Part shown: piece by piece, positions 22,171 through 34,045 of the stretch
Numbering within the stretch: the stretch's first letter is position 1
Layout: every line of letters starts with the position of its first letter
NCBI GenBank assembly: GCA_902729315.2
Contig: LR746272.1
Location: forward strand, 5,586,772 to 5,650,771
Length of the DNA stretch: 64,000 nt
Reading direction: 5' to 3'
Source of the DNA: Spirodela intermedia
Lineage: Eukaryota; Streptophyta; Magnoliopsida; Alismatales; Araceae
Made by a program: the position numbers and the translations under genes
Notes under the pieces: generated by a model
Database searches by the model: none
What the model saw: only the letters and a program-made list of their open reading frames with translations
Told to the model about the DNA's origin: nothing

Positions 22171-22690
22171 CACCGCCGCTCGCGGTGGTAGGACGACTGG
22201 CTCCGACCTTCCCACCCCCTGTACGCGACTCTGCTGAAACTCCCTCTTCGGCGACTCCGAAGAGGGGAAAAGGCAGTTCGAAGGGAATTGGACAACTGTC
22301 GACGAGTATGTATTCCCACACCGCCTTGCCGCTCCTCGTCGCCCAACGGTTGCCCTATTTAGAACCCATTACGACCACACAAATAGCGGCGCAGACTTTA
22401 TTTTCGACAGCGACCCACTATGACCGAGTCTATCCCCTCCCTCTCTCTGCCTCACGGGCGTAGAACACAGTTGATGGACAGGCGATGAACAGATGCACAT
22501 GTATGCATATTCGATAAAATAATTCCTCCATTACAGCCAGCCCAGATGTGCTTTGTCAGTACAATGTATCAGACTGCAAAATAACCAGACGACTCCGACC
22601 ATCGCGATCATACCATTTCCCATTGCCATCGTCAAGGTTCGTCAGACGAGAAAAATCGGTCGAAAATAACAACGAAATGGTGCGTTTTTT
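22171..22690. promoter_or_regulatory. upstream region of DUF962 copy B
   Basis: 520 bp with a TATA-like CTAAATAG on the minus strand near 22353 and no ORF of its own. Frames overlapping the first exon on the plus strand (21688-22191) are antisense shadows. Confidence 0.35.
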
Positions 22691-24020
22691 TTATAAAGAT
22701 AAGCTAATAAATTTGAAATCTCTCACACGGTCGGTCCCATCCGCCGTTAATGTAGTTCTGCAGGAGAAGCCTTCATCTGCTGCGAGCGGTTTGATCACAC
22801 GCGCCTTGCCTTCCGGAGCCCGGCCGAGCTCGGCCAAGCTTCGACAGAGGCACCCGGCCTTCGAATCTCCGTTCTTGCACACAATCATCAGGCTTCCCCA
22901 TACAATCCAAAAACCACCAAGCAAGAATATCAGAGCATATTTGCCGAGGACCTCAGAAGATAAACTTCTCCACCAGACGCACCGCTGGGCGCTGCCATTC
23001 AGAAAGATAACGCAGTAGATTTTTCAGAGTTCATCATCGATCCAGAGAGAAGGCTACCGATTTACCAAGTGCGTTGAGAAAACTGCAATGGAAGAGGGCG
23101 GGAGAAGATTGCATCTCGCAAGAGAGATCCGACATGATGCGAAGAACAACCGGACAGCAATGAGGGTTTCGCCTCAGGGGTTCCGTGACTCGTCATACGA
23201 AAATCTGGTAATACGTGCACATGTAACTAGCCGCATCATGGGCGATTTCCCTGCAGAGTCAACCCAAATCTGAGCTTCCCCGGAGAAAACCTTGCATCGA
23301 TATGAAGAAATAGTGGCGAAAGCGATGACCAGGGAGACGGGTTGTCCTGAATGGGGCCGCCAAATGCATCAGAGAGATTCCCATTGAAGACGAGTCATCA
23401 ACCCCTTTTTGAGGGTGCAGATGTCCCTGTCTGTTTTATCATCAGGTGCATAGCCGGCCATTCGCGAGGACAGAAAACACACGAAGAAGCCGTCGCCGGA
23501 AGCTTAGCCAAGTGAAGATCACCGGGTAAGAGATGGTGGGCGGAAGACCATCAGAGACTTAAATATTAGAAATCATCGTAAGACGTCATTTTGTTGCAGT
23601 TTTCCTCATCACGCGGTGCCCGCCGATCTCACGTAACATGCGAAGATCAACCCACAATCTCCGAGATCAGCCGCTCGAAGAACCAGAGAGATTTCGCAGA
23701 AAAAAGCGGAAAATAGGAGAGAATCACGAACACTTGAGGGGATAAAAGTGCGTTAGAGCAAATACACAGAGCGAGACCCGGAAACCATAAAAAAGCGCCA
23801 ACTGGTTGGCGAGTTCGACAGAGCAAAGGAACATTGCGGCGTTGAGCGAGATGTCCTTCCGTATGCGGCTGGGCCGACTACCGCCGCCGCAGGGCTCGGA
23901 TAGCAGAGGGAAGCCAGCGTCAGCTTATTGAGAAAGGGCCAATGGCCGGCGAGGTGCTTATGTAGAGGGAGTAGATCCACGAGAAGAGGGAAAGAAGATA
24001 TCGGGGCGGAGACATGGCGG
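22691..24020 (-). other. unrecognised minus-strand coding-like segments, possible multi-exon gene
   Basis: Three open minus-strand segments look like exons but match no family I know. 23924-23724 (66 codons) contains IRKDISLNAAMFLCSVELAN. 23394-23236 (52 codons) contains NGNLSDAFGGPIQDNPSPW. 23023-22691 (110 codons) contains VLGKYALIFLLGGFWIVWG followed by a Cys/Lys stretch. A further start with a hydrophobic beginning, MSPPRYLLSLFSWIYS, is at 24014. GC is higher than in the flanks and amino-acid usage is not repeat-like. I could not join the segments with confident splice sites, so this may equally be a non-coding transcript or a gene relic. Confidence 0.25.
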
Positions 24021-24379
24021 CGCAGGCAGAGGAGCGACGCTGAATTTAGGGCTTCCACGCTTAGAGGTACAATGCCTAAGGACGTTAAAAGCCCCCAACA
24101 AAATTCCCATGTACAATGATATCCCTTTTTGCGGATCCAGACTGCGGCATTTCCCCTTTCCTGCGGTGGAAGTGTTGGGTCGGGCTGGGTTTGTTCCACC
24201 CGAGAAGCCCATTTCACAGGTTTTGTGAAGATCTGGATTGAGTAGGGGCCCCTAACGCCTCCAAGTCTCCCTGAAAGTTTGGGAATCAAAAGCCATCTTC
24301 CCGTCACAATCTTACTCGATCACTCGTTCACATTCCACCTGGGATTTATGTCAAGGAGCAAATGATTTAATGCTAGTTC

Positions 24380-27300
24380 TTGAGAGCCTCTGTCGTGAAA
24401 CGTAATGAACACGCCTGAATTATCTCCGGTTAATGATGAGGCTGCCAATTGATTTTAGGGAGTTCAAAGGAACTTACATCGAAACATACAATTTATAAAA
24501 TATAAATGAATGGAAATTTTGTGACAGAATAGTTCTTCTGATTTTGCAAGCACACAGTTGTATAACAAAGCTCCGAATTTGTGAAATTTCAAAGTTACAT
24601 AAGCATCCCTCAATATTAGGTTCAAGGAGAGCAAAGAAAGAGGGAGAGATAAATCTGTGGTGGTGAAAAAGACAAGGAACGATAGATGAAAAATGGCGGA
24701 GTAGATTTCAATAAGCTTTGCAATCTTTAAAACCTATGGCTATGGAATCCAACAACTTACTATCATGAATCTCAAGAGCCTCCTACTATATTAAGCATAT
24801 AAAAAAGCTTGTCTCTAGTAAACAAACTACCACCATTAAGGATTTTAGATGAATATAGACGATTTCAAGTTCATCAGCATGTCCATTATATATGTGTTCA
24901 CGGTCATTGTAACCCCATTTTAGTGGAGAAATAAAGTATGTAACGTAACTCAATAGCAAGAACACCTCTCTATAGTGCATGGGATATTTAACAAGATAAT
25001 TGAAAACGAAATTTTTAAAAATTAATACTGAAAAGGGAAACTTGTTTACTCTCGTCAAACACCTTGGCTGATCTGATGAACTTTAAATTTGACCCCATTC
25101 AAACTTTATATGGATATATGTCGTATCTACTAAAGAGAAACTCTAGAATAAGTCAAGTAGATGTAATTTTATATTTCATTCTCTCTTCTTTATGGCTTAC
25201 AAGTGCAGTGTTGAGCCATGTTAAAAATAAATAAATCCTTCTACTATTTTTTCTCTTTCATACATGTTTGTACATGTTGACCATTTATCCCCCCTACATA
25301 TAATTTTCTCCTCTTTGGTACTTTACTTCATTGAATGAAGCCCAAGATGGAGGGCCAAAATGGTGTTGAGAACCTTCAAGGACAAAAACATGTAAATTGC
25401 CAACTTGCATAATAAACCATGATACCATAATAGTTCTCAAATTTTCAGCTTCCATTACTACTCTAAGATAAATGTAGATTGAGACTTTGGCCATAGAGGA
25501 CAACCAAAAGGTTTAAGAGCCTTCAAGCTAGAAGCTGCTTCAAACTCTTCCATATCCAGAAACGATTGAAGGGCCACAAATGTTGGCAAAATTAAAGCAT
25601 GAGACCCTTGGTCTTAAGCAAATATTTTTTCTTTATTTTTTTATTACTTTATCTACTAAGACATATTTCTATTTAGTGGCAGTGAAGAGCTTTAAATATT
25701 TTGATGATGTCAAGGTTAATCTAGAAATAGATGAATGATATTTTTTTATTATTTTAACGTTGTGAATTAATACAATTTACATTAGGTGAATTTCGCTCAA
25801 AGGTACATATGCAAATATTTATACTTCAACTTACCTAAAATTATTTTATATTGAACAAGCCATCACACATATATGATATCAGACCACTCATTGGAATGTT
25901 AAATGAAATAGAACATAATGCAATAAATAGCACACTAAACTTAAAATGTTTCCATTTTTTATTATTCTTACAACAGTAATGAGTTAATAAATTCTCTCAA
26001 GATCACAATAGTTCATAATTATTTATATATGAAAATTAGAAGACTCAAGATTTGAATAAAGAGATTGAAAACCTTTGAGAATGTTGACCTAATTCAGAAT
26101 TAGAAGCTCATCAATTCAAATAGGCCCCTCCCTTGACCTAAGTGCAATCTTAACTCCAACAAAGTGAACATAAACTTTTGTGGAATGAAAAATTATCCTT
26201 ATTTTCTCTAGTTTCTATTGAGTTGGCATAAAGTTTTAACATGTCATCAGAAGAAAGTGTATTTTTTTGTGTACAATCCTAGTTTGATGCTTAAAATTGA
26301 ATATTTATGTTGAAATAAATAGTTTTGCATTCAATGAAAATAATTTCTCATGATCTAAAATTGTATTGAACGTTTTTCATTTAACTTCATCTCTTATATT
26401 ATAAGAAGTAATTTTTTTTCTTACACCCAATACAGTTGCTTACGTCTACAAAAGAGTATAACAAGGAAATTAGTATTTCTAGATTCAAATATTGACAATA
26501 CAAAAGAATTAACTCTTATTATTTTTCTTGATATCACTTTGGTCATTATTGTCAAAATGATCAAATTTTAAATATTTATAAACCAAACTCAAAATAAGTA
26601 GTAAATTTAAATTGTGATGTATCCAAGTTGTCTATATGGATGATGGTCAGCCTCAATATTAAATTTTTAAAAAAATATTTACTAATAAAAAAAATTAAAA
26701 AAACTTATTCTTACTTTAAATCTTCCACAAAAATTTTGAGCTCTAAATCTTTCAACTTTGATATGTATGTTGATGCCTTTTGTTTTAACACTTATATTAG
26801 AAAAAATATTTATGATTTTTTTTGAATGATTCATTAAATACTAATTGAATCATTAATATATATCATGATAATTCACATCACAAGTGAATCTCCTTGATAA
26901 CTATTCAAAATATATATATTTATGATGCTTGATATAATCCTATGACTAATAATCAATCTAAAGAGTTACACCCTTAAGATACATTTTTATGATGTAATAA
27001 TGTACCATAATATTTTTGAAACATAAGTGTAGAGTAAAATGTGTTAACACGTGTGACAAAGTCTCACATATAACTTAAAAAGATAGAGTTACCCATTATA
27101 TTAAAATGCATCATCTAAGCACTATGAAGATAGAAGTGTTAGTGTAGAAAATATCTAAAAAATCAAATAAACATATGGTCACACTTGAAATTCAAACTAA
27201 ATATGTAAGTATGCAAATATGTGAAAAATAATAGCCAAATAGTTTTAATATTATTGAGATCAAAGCATGGGTGAGATTTGAAATCAAGACCACTATATTG

Positions 27301-30213
27301 AAATCATGAAAATTTTATTAAAAATATAAAGCAAAATCATATGATTAATGACTAAAGTTAAAATCAATCTCCAATCTTACATGGTGACTAAGCTAGATTG
27401 TTTGCATAAAGTCGTCAAGGAAGTAGAGAAGTCTTTACCATGTAACCTATATGGTAACATGTCATAACCATAAATGGAGAAAAAGACATAACAAAATGAC
27501 CAACTTCAACTCACTCTCAAAAGAAAAAAAAATCTATTGAAGTATCATGAATATCTAGAATTAAGCTTCAAAGATCATATGTAAGAGACCTACACATCTG
27601 GAAGAAAGAAAGGACACAAGGTTAGTCTCACAGACCATAGATAGTAATGTGTTACCAAAGTTTGTTGACAAAACAACCAGCTTAATGATCATATTCATAC
27701 TCAACCTTGAAGACAAAGATATATGTTGATTAGTTACAAATTTTTAGACATTATCAAAGACAACCTATATGAGAGTAGAAACATTTGAGCTAAATAATGA
27801 CCAAAGGTCAAAAATATAGATTATGGATAATAACTTACCGACATAATATGCAGACTAAAGACAATCCAAATGACTACTAAGACTTTAAAAGAAAAGGCAT
27901 ATCTTGATTAGCTACAAATCTCTAGATAAAATATCAAGGATAATAAATACAAGAGTAAAAAGCTTAGAACCATAAAGTATTTGAAGGTCACTAATATATT
28001 GGCAGAATAACGAGAAAATTTTCAAACTCAAATGACCATTATTATATGCTGAAATGATAGTAATATGTTGGAGTATACAAAGGATAAGCTAAAAACAAAC
28101 TAAGATTAGTATTGAACAAATACATTTTCATCTGCATCATCACTCAAGCTTGAGAAGAAGCTCTTACTCTATTTTTTATATTTGAATAATTATGCACCTC
28201 ATCTTACTCACTCATCTATGATGATCTACGAGTCAACTAACTAAGTTGAAGGTTGTATCTCTCCATCAAGCATGAATGTAATCTAGATGGTGAGTGGAGA
28301 GAAGGTTAAGCTAAGGCATGAAGTTTTGGGAGTGAGAAAATACCAATGAAAAGTTGTGTTGCTAAAGAAAGGAGTGTATTGACTTAGACATATGGTGCTA
28401 AGAGTCAAGACTTACTCATGAGGGATGCAATCTCTACAAAGAACGAATAGGGGTATTTGGGTCATTAATCTTATAAAATCAACTGTATTTTAAAAAAAAC
28501 AGTGAAATATGGTAAGGAGATCTCTTAAGATTGAACATAACATAGTGAAGGATAAGTCAATATAGAAACTCAGGTGTCCCTCATAACTACAAGTGAAAAA
28601 GAGAGACTAGAGCAACACATGACAAAAAGAGAGCCAACTTAGGTGAATCTGTCCATATATCCAAAAGTTTGTGTTAAAAATGTGTGTTGACACATACAGA
28701 TAGACAAAATAACAAAATAGAATAAAAATATATCGAAAATTAATTCACCCCTTCTCTTGGTACTTTGCTTAGCCACATCAAACTTAACAATATCCACATG
28801 TGCAATACTGATAAATGAATCAACACCTATAAAAATTTATAAGTAAAATCATAAAAAGTAAGATAAAAATAAATAATAACAAATATAGCTTAGATTAGGA
28901 AAAAAAATATGAGATAGAGAAAGTATGACCATTAGTAGACTCACCTTGTGGTAGTGAAACATGAGGACAAATCAGGTCAAAACCCTATAAAAATCAAGTA
29001 ACCCATCAAAAATTAATAGTTTTGAATGAACATAATGAAGTTAACTTGCACCAAAAAATTTAAAATCATGAAAAGAATAATTGAAAAAGAAATTAAACCA
29101 AAAAATATTAATCGGCATAGTCACCCACTATAGTGACACAAAAAAATGTATTTTTATTGAGAACCTTATAAAATTGAATAATAAAGTCATTTTTCATCAT
29201 AAAAATAAAATCACAAGAGGAACCCCTAAAAGAAGGAAATCAACAAATGAATTCTCTCTCTATTGATAATACTTTATTTTTATCTAATAACTATGGTAAA
29301 ATTCAAGTAATTATTACAAGAATCAGTATAAATACAAATTATTAAAGCTAAGGAGTGTTAGTACTCGTTTAGGAACTATGTGATGAATTTATGTTTAATT
29401 TGGCAATTTTTATAACTTATTATGCATGAATATATATTCTTATTTTTAATCTATATACTAGCATGATTATTTAATGTTTATAATCTTGACAATTATTCTA
29501 CAATTGAACAAATTTTAATTATTTCGTTAACATTCATAAAATATATTTTTTTGTGATTTTTTATAGAATGTATGAACATAGTTTTTAAAAAAAAATAATT
29601 TATACATTTTCAAAAGATTTTAAAAAAATGAAGTTATTCATGGCCATACCAACATCAAGACATGTCAAGGGTTTATGGATCATGTCACCATAAGTTAACA
29701 AATCAAAAGGTGGACATTTTATGTCATGTCACACTATATACATCATATCCTGCATTTTGTGAGTATTATTGATAGATTATTGAATGAAAGTTGGAACAAA
29801 GCTTTAAGGGAAAGGGATGAAGGATTTTGAGATGAGAAAGAAGTTGAATTGAGGGCTGGAGAAAGCTTTTCATGTCAAGTTCTCTATGGTTGACACAGAG
29901 AGGCAAGCGAAGTGATAGTCACTTTTGAACTAGATTTTTTATTCAATATGTTTCACTGTCATTTTCACTCAATCCATCATTTGCATGACAAGTTGATGAT
30001 GAGATTAATACTTTTTTAAAAAAAAATCCACTTTTTATACTGATTTCACATTAATTTTGTAGTACTCTATTTTCAAGTGATGGAGGGCAGATTGGTAGGA
30101 GGTGTTCGGCAAATTTGATTTTCGGTTTATTGATTTTATTGTTTTAGCTTATTTCATTATTAGGGTGACAAGCAAATGATGAGGTTAAACACATTTTAAT
30201 TTTAATTTTAATG
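24380..30213. other. gene-poor AT-rich repeat desert
   Basis: 5.8 kb of AT-rich DNA without a recognisable gene. Traces of retroelements include the primer-site-like ATGGTATCATGG on the minus strand near 25419-25430, and the minus-strand phrase TACCAAGAGAAGGGGTGAAT near 28752-28771, a type common at copia ends in plants. A partial copy of the latter is near 25310. A degenerate tandem repeat lies at 27721-28075. Everything else is stop-rich in six frames. Confidence 0.5.
27721..28075. repeat. degenerate tandem repeat, period about 178 bp
   Basis: 27721-27898 and 27899-28075 align over their lengths: TTGATTAG.TACAAAT near the start, AGAGTA.AAA and AAGGTCA in the middle, CAAATGAC near the end. 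A weaker third unit may precede at about 27543. Confidence 0.55.
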
Positions 30214-30218
30214 GAATC

Positions 30219-32232
30219 TGATGTAGGACGGGGCGAGAACCCTTGTACTTGATCAATGAAACTCAAGACTCGGGATGGAGCAGTTAGAAGGAGATCTTAT
30301 AAGAATGTATGGGCCCTAAGCTCTAGGTCTGACCACGTAACCTAAGTGCAGGCAGGCGTACCAATATGCACTATCAACCCAGGACAACCCGGGGAAACAC
30401 TCGACGATGGTAAGTGTGAGGCCCTCTCGGTCCACGTCTGGACAGACAGCAGAACGGTTGTCGTAAAGTAGCCTAGGGCTGCAGCTCACGAACGGTGACG
30501 AGTCTAGCGCAGCGTCGGAAGTCACGATCCGATAACCGTCCTATTATGTCTACGTTCTCTTGATGGTGGTGGAAACGAGTCGAGAAAACCTTTAGAAAGA
30601 TAATTAACTTAAGTAAGAAGGCGTACGAAGCTAACCTTCGGGGCTACATAGCCCGGCGGGTCGTGACGAAGCGAAGATTCGACGAAAGTAGAGACATCCA
30701 GTGAAGAGCGATGCCCAACGTCGACAGTCGGTCCTGGTTGAGAGTCGCAGTAGTCATCGTCATAAGGTGTGGCACGGTCAGCGGGGGCGTGGGCCCGCTG
30801 GTGGGCCGAAGGGCATGCTAGCAGGCGCGTGCGGCAAGCCACGCGGCGTGCCTCAGGGCACGCGGGTAGTGGCGCTTCGGCGGGAATGTCGAGCGTCAAC
30901 GGCACTTCGGCGAGAATGCCAAGCGTCGGCAGTGCTTCGACAGGAATGCCGAGCATCGGCAGTTTGGCGGAAACCCAACTGTCACCGGAAGGATCGGCCT
31001 TCTCTAGCAGCGCCGGGAAGTGGAGTAGAGGAAGGAGGCGATCTGGCTGACGATACCAGGGAAACTAGAGCCCTCCTGATCTAGGCAGCGCTGGAAACGG
31101 CGCGACGGCGGCGGATCGTCGGGAAACTCCAGCGGGGGCCTGTGAGGAGCTTGGACTGGATCTGGCTCGTTGGCACGACTGCAGGGTCTCTTCCGACATC
31201 GGCGGCAGGTAGGTGTTCGTCAGCAAACGGCCAGCGACTAGGTGAAGCGGCGGATGGCGACTCCGGCAAGCTTATGGTGGAGTTCCGAAGGAAGAGGTGG
31301 CAGTCGAACTAGGAGTCAAGAGACTCTGGCAGAGTGCTCAGCAACAGCTCGTAGGGAGGTGAAGCAAGCCCCTTTTGTCACGACGGCGTGACGGGGTTCC
31401 AGCAGAGGCGGCAGCGGTTGCAGCGGCAACCGCGACCGTTTCGTCCGGTGATGGCGGCAATCTCACGGGCGGCACTGAAGATGTCCGGCGGCGGCAGTGG
31501 TCTTAGGCAGCGGCGGGACTTCTCAAGCAGCAGCGTCACGATGAACGAAGTCTTCAAAGGGCATCGACGGCCTTCCTCTCCCTCCTTCCCTCCATATCCT
31601 AGGTCACGAAGAAGGTAACTCACAAACGATAATTTCTCACAAAATTTGGCGCTTTTTTCCTATTGAGGGGGGGTCCTACCTCCCCTTATATGGGGCCCAC
31701 AAGTGGGCTAAGGGGAGGTGGGCCCACTTGAGGCCCTCAAGCCCATAAGCCACAAAAGGCTACAAAAGCGGCTTATTGGGCCTCTAAAAGAGAAACCCAG
31801 TAAGCTCCCCTAAAAGGAGAAAGAGGAGGGCCCTCGTATGGTGCTTAAGTGGGCCTCAAATGAAGACCCAAATAAGCCACAAAAGAGGCCCAAAAGGAAA
31901 GAAACATAGGTCCCCCCTCTTAGGGTTTTAATTGGGCCTCAAAAGAGAGACCCAATAAAACCCTAAAGAAAGGGAGACACAAACAACAACACACACACAT
32001 AGAATTAGGCCCGCTAACACACAAACACGAGGCCTAACAAGTCAACGTGAAAATACAAAGAAAGATAGGGGTGAGCTCGAGCTCGTCGTCGTCGTGGAGG
32101 TGGAATGTTGTTGTCCTGAAGGGCTAGGCCATATAGCGAAAGTCAGGCTCCTTCGTCTTTGCGCATCAATCGGGCTGAACTCGAACTGTCGGTGTCTCCT
32201 GAGCTGATGGAGATGGGTCCCGCTCGCCATCA
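30219..32232. mobile_element. solo LTR, 2014 bp, with 5-bp target-site duplication
   Basis: The block starts TGATG (30219) and ends CATCA (32232), the canonical TG...CA LTR ends. It is flanked on both sides by the identical 5-mer GAATC (30214-30218 and 32233-32237). It is GC-rich in sharp contrast to the AT-rich host DNA, which resumes exactly at both edges. No gag or pol and no internal primer site are present, so it is best read as a solo LTR left by recombination. It carries a 30-bp minisatellite (30872-30970) and a stretch of repeated GGGCC-type motifs (31690-31930). A TATA-like CATATAAGG on minus at about 31690 and AATAAA on plus at about 31956 leave the orientation open. ORFs inside are not conserved. 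Confidence 0.88.
30872..30970. repeat. 30-bp minisatellite, three full copies plus part of a fourth
   Basis: Copies 30872-30901, 30902-30931 and 30932-30961 share CTTCG.C..GAATG.C.AGC.TC. A partial fourth copy follows. It lies inside the solo LTR. Confidence 0.85.
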
Positions 32233-32237
32233 GAATC

Positions 32238-33125
32238 AATTTTTCCATTCCATTTTCTTATTGCAATGATATTCTACTTTTGAGTTAGAGATAGAGACAT
32301 GTTTGTGCATTTATTTCATTTATTTAGTCATTCTTTGAGTTATTTTAATTTTTCTAATGAAAGTTGACTTGATTTTAATAATTCAGATCCTTTTTTATAG
32401 ATAACTCAATTTTTATAAGGATTAACATAAAATTTTACAACTAATGAATTAAAATTATCCATTAGTAGATAATTTGTGTTTCAAATTTATTATAATTCCT
32501 TCCTTCCATGATTTTAATGTTTGTGGTGAAAGTTAGTTAAGATCATCTAAAACTATTTTTTTCAAAAATATTACTTAATTTTCCTAAAAATTGGGGTCAA
32601 GTCTTTCTTCATTTCATCATTAGCATGGAGACCCCCACTAATAGTTGAATGCAACTAGTAGCTTCATTTCTTCATTCCTAAAATGCAACTAGTAGTTGCA
32701 TTTTCTCTCTCCTCAGTTTTCTTGTCTTGAGAATTATTTTTGCCCTATATTTTTCTTTTATTTTTGTATTTTTATTTACCATTTTCTGTAAAAACTTTTA
32801 TAGTTCCAGAGTCATTAATCAATCTTGAATGCAGACACACATCAAATATAGGAGATGCAAAGCTTAAAAGTTAGTGACAATGTCATTGGACATTTAAGTA
32901 GATTGAAATGTAGAGAATTATTTTTCTTTTTCTATTTTATTTATTTAGAAACAAATTGATATTAAGGTTGACCATCATCCTTGTAGATGATCTGAATTCA
33001 CCAAATTTTAATTCAATTTATAAATATTTAATTTTTTTTTTTAGAACAACATTATCTGTCACCTGGAAATAACATCCTAGAAGAGAAAATGAATGTGAAA
33101 TCAATTGAAAAAGTGAGAAAAATGT
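32238..33125. other. AT-rich DNA, nothing recognised
   Basis: Continuation of the AT-rich background on the right of the solo LTR. No ORF, RNA gene or structured repeat seen. Confidence 0.5.
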
Positions 33126-33129
33126 GAAT

Positions 33130-34045
33130 TGAAATACTCAATTTGGGTAGGGAACATCACGGGTCAATAACAAGTCACGAAACTCGCACATGATCAGATC
33201 CAAACCTTTGAAAACCGATTGTGGCGAGGTGAGAAGACCGTTCCATTCTTCGATCGAGGGCGGGCGGACTGTCTCAAGTCACCGTGATAAAACAAAGCTC
33301 CACGTTTCAAAATCTTAGGCGGCCTCCAAATAAGAAAATCACGGCCCACTCGGCTGGTCTCAAGCCCACACGGCTGAATCCAATGGCGGTGGAACACGTA
33401 TGAGGAAAGACGGGATGAAATCAAAACACACAGATCCAACTACGCGGTTAGTTGGGGGTCAAGGGAGGAAGCTGCCCCCTTGCGGGGTTCGGGGCAACGC
33501 CCTGAAACCTAAATCTGATGCTGGACAGAGCCGGGCGCGCAGGCTCTGCGCATTGCCGACGCTCTGATGGACGCTGATCAGCACGTTGTTGGGCACACGA
33601 GTGCTGACAGAGAGACGCACCAGTGACGACAAAGAGAGTTGACGAGAATGTAGTGTGGGGGGAGGGGGGGGAGAGTGGGGAACCCACGCGACGGCGGCGG
33701 CTACAAGCAACGGCGGTCACACGGATCCCTTAGGGCACGATCTCTCGTATAAGAAAAGTCTTATGAAGATCAAAGCCATCGTTCAATAGAAACCGTAAGC
33801 CTATTTATAAGCTTTGGGAGGAGAGAGAGGATTACAACCTACAGTATATAAAAGAAAATCAAATATGAGTAAGTCCTAATAGTAATAGAAGTTGGGATCC
33901 AGAGCTCGGATCTGCTGGTGGCGACGTGAAGTGGCCTTGACAGCTTGCGGGGTCTCCGAAGGAGGTGACGTGGAGTCCAATGATATCATGGTCACCGATG
34001 GTGGGGCTAGGGTCCATGCCCCACCACTCATTGTATCAAAAACTT
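33130..34045 (-). mobile_element. probable LTR-like GC-rich insert, boundaries uncertain
   Basis: GC-rich block inside AT-rich DNA. On the minus strand it begins TGATACAATG near 34036 and has a TATAAATAG at 33809-33801. It then runs through a repeat-like phrase GCCCCGAACCCCGCAAGGGG near 33500-33481. This layout resembles a copia LTR with its promoter. I found no matching target-site duplication, so it may be truncated or another repeat type. Confidence 0.35.

Noticed and set aside
22171-22215. Extended N-terminus of DUF962 copy B
   Set aside because: The upstream in-frame start is GTG; the first ATG at 22170 matches the family start and the exon length of copy A.
23000-23060. C/D-box snoRNA-like ATGATGA...CTGA on the minus strand
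   Set aside because: Spacing too short, no terminal stem and no guide region that I could place.
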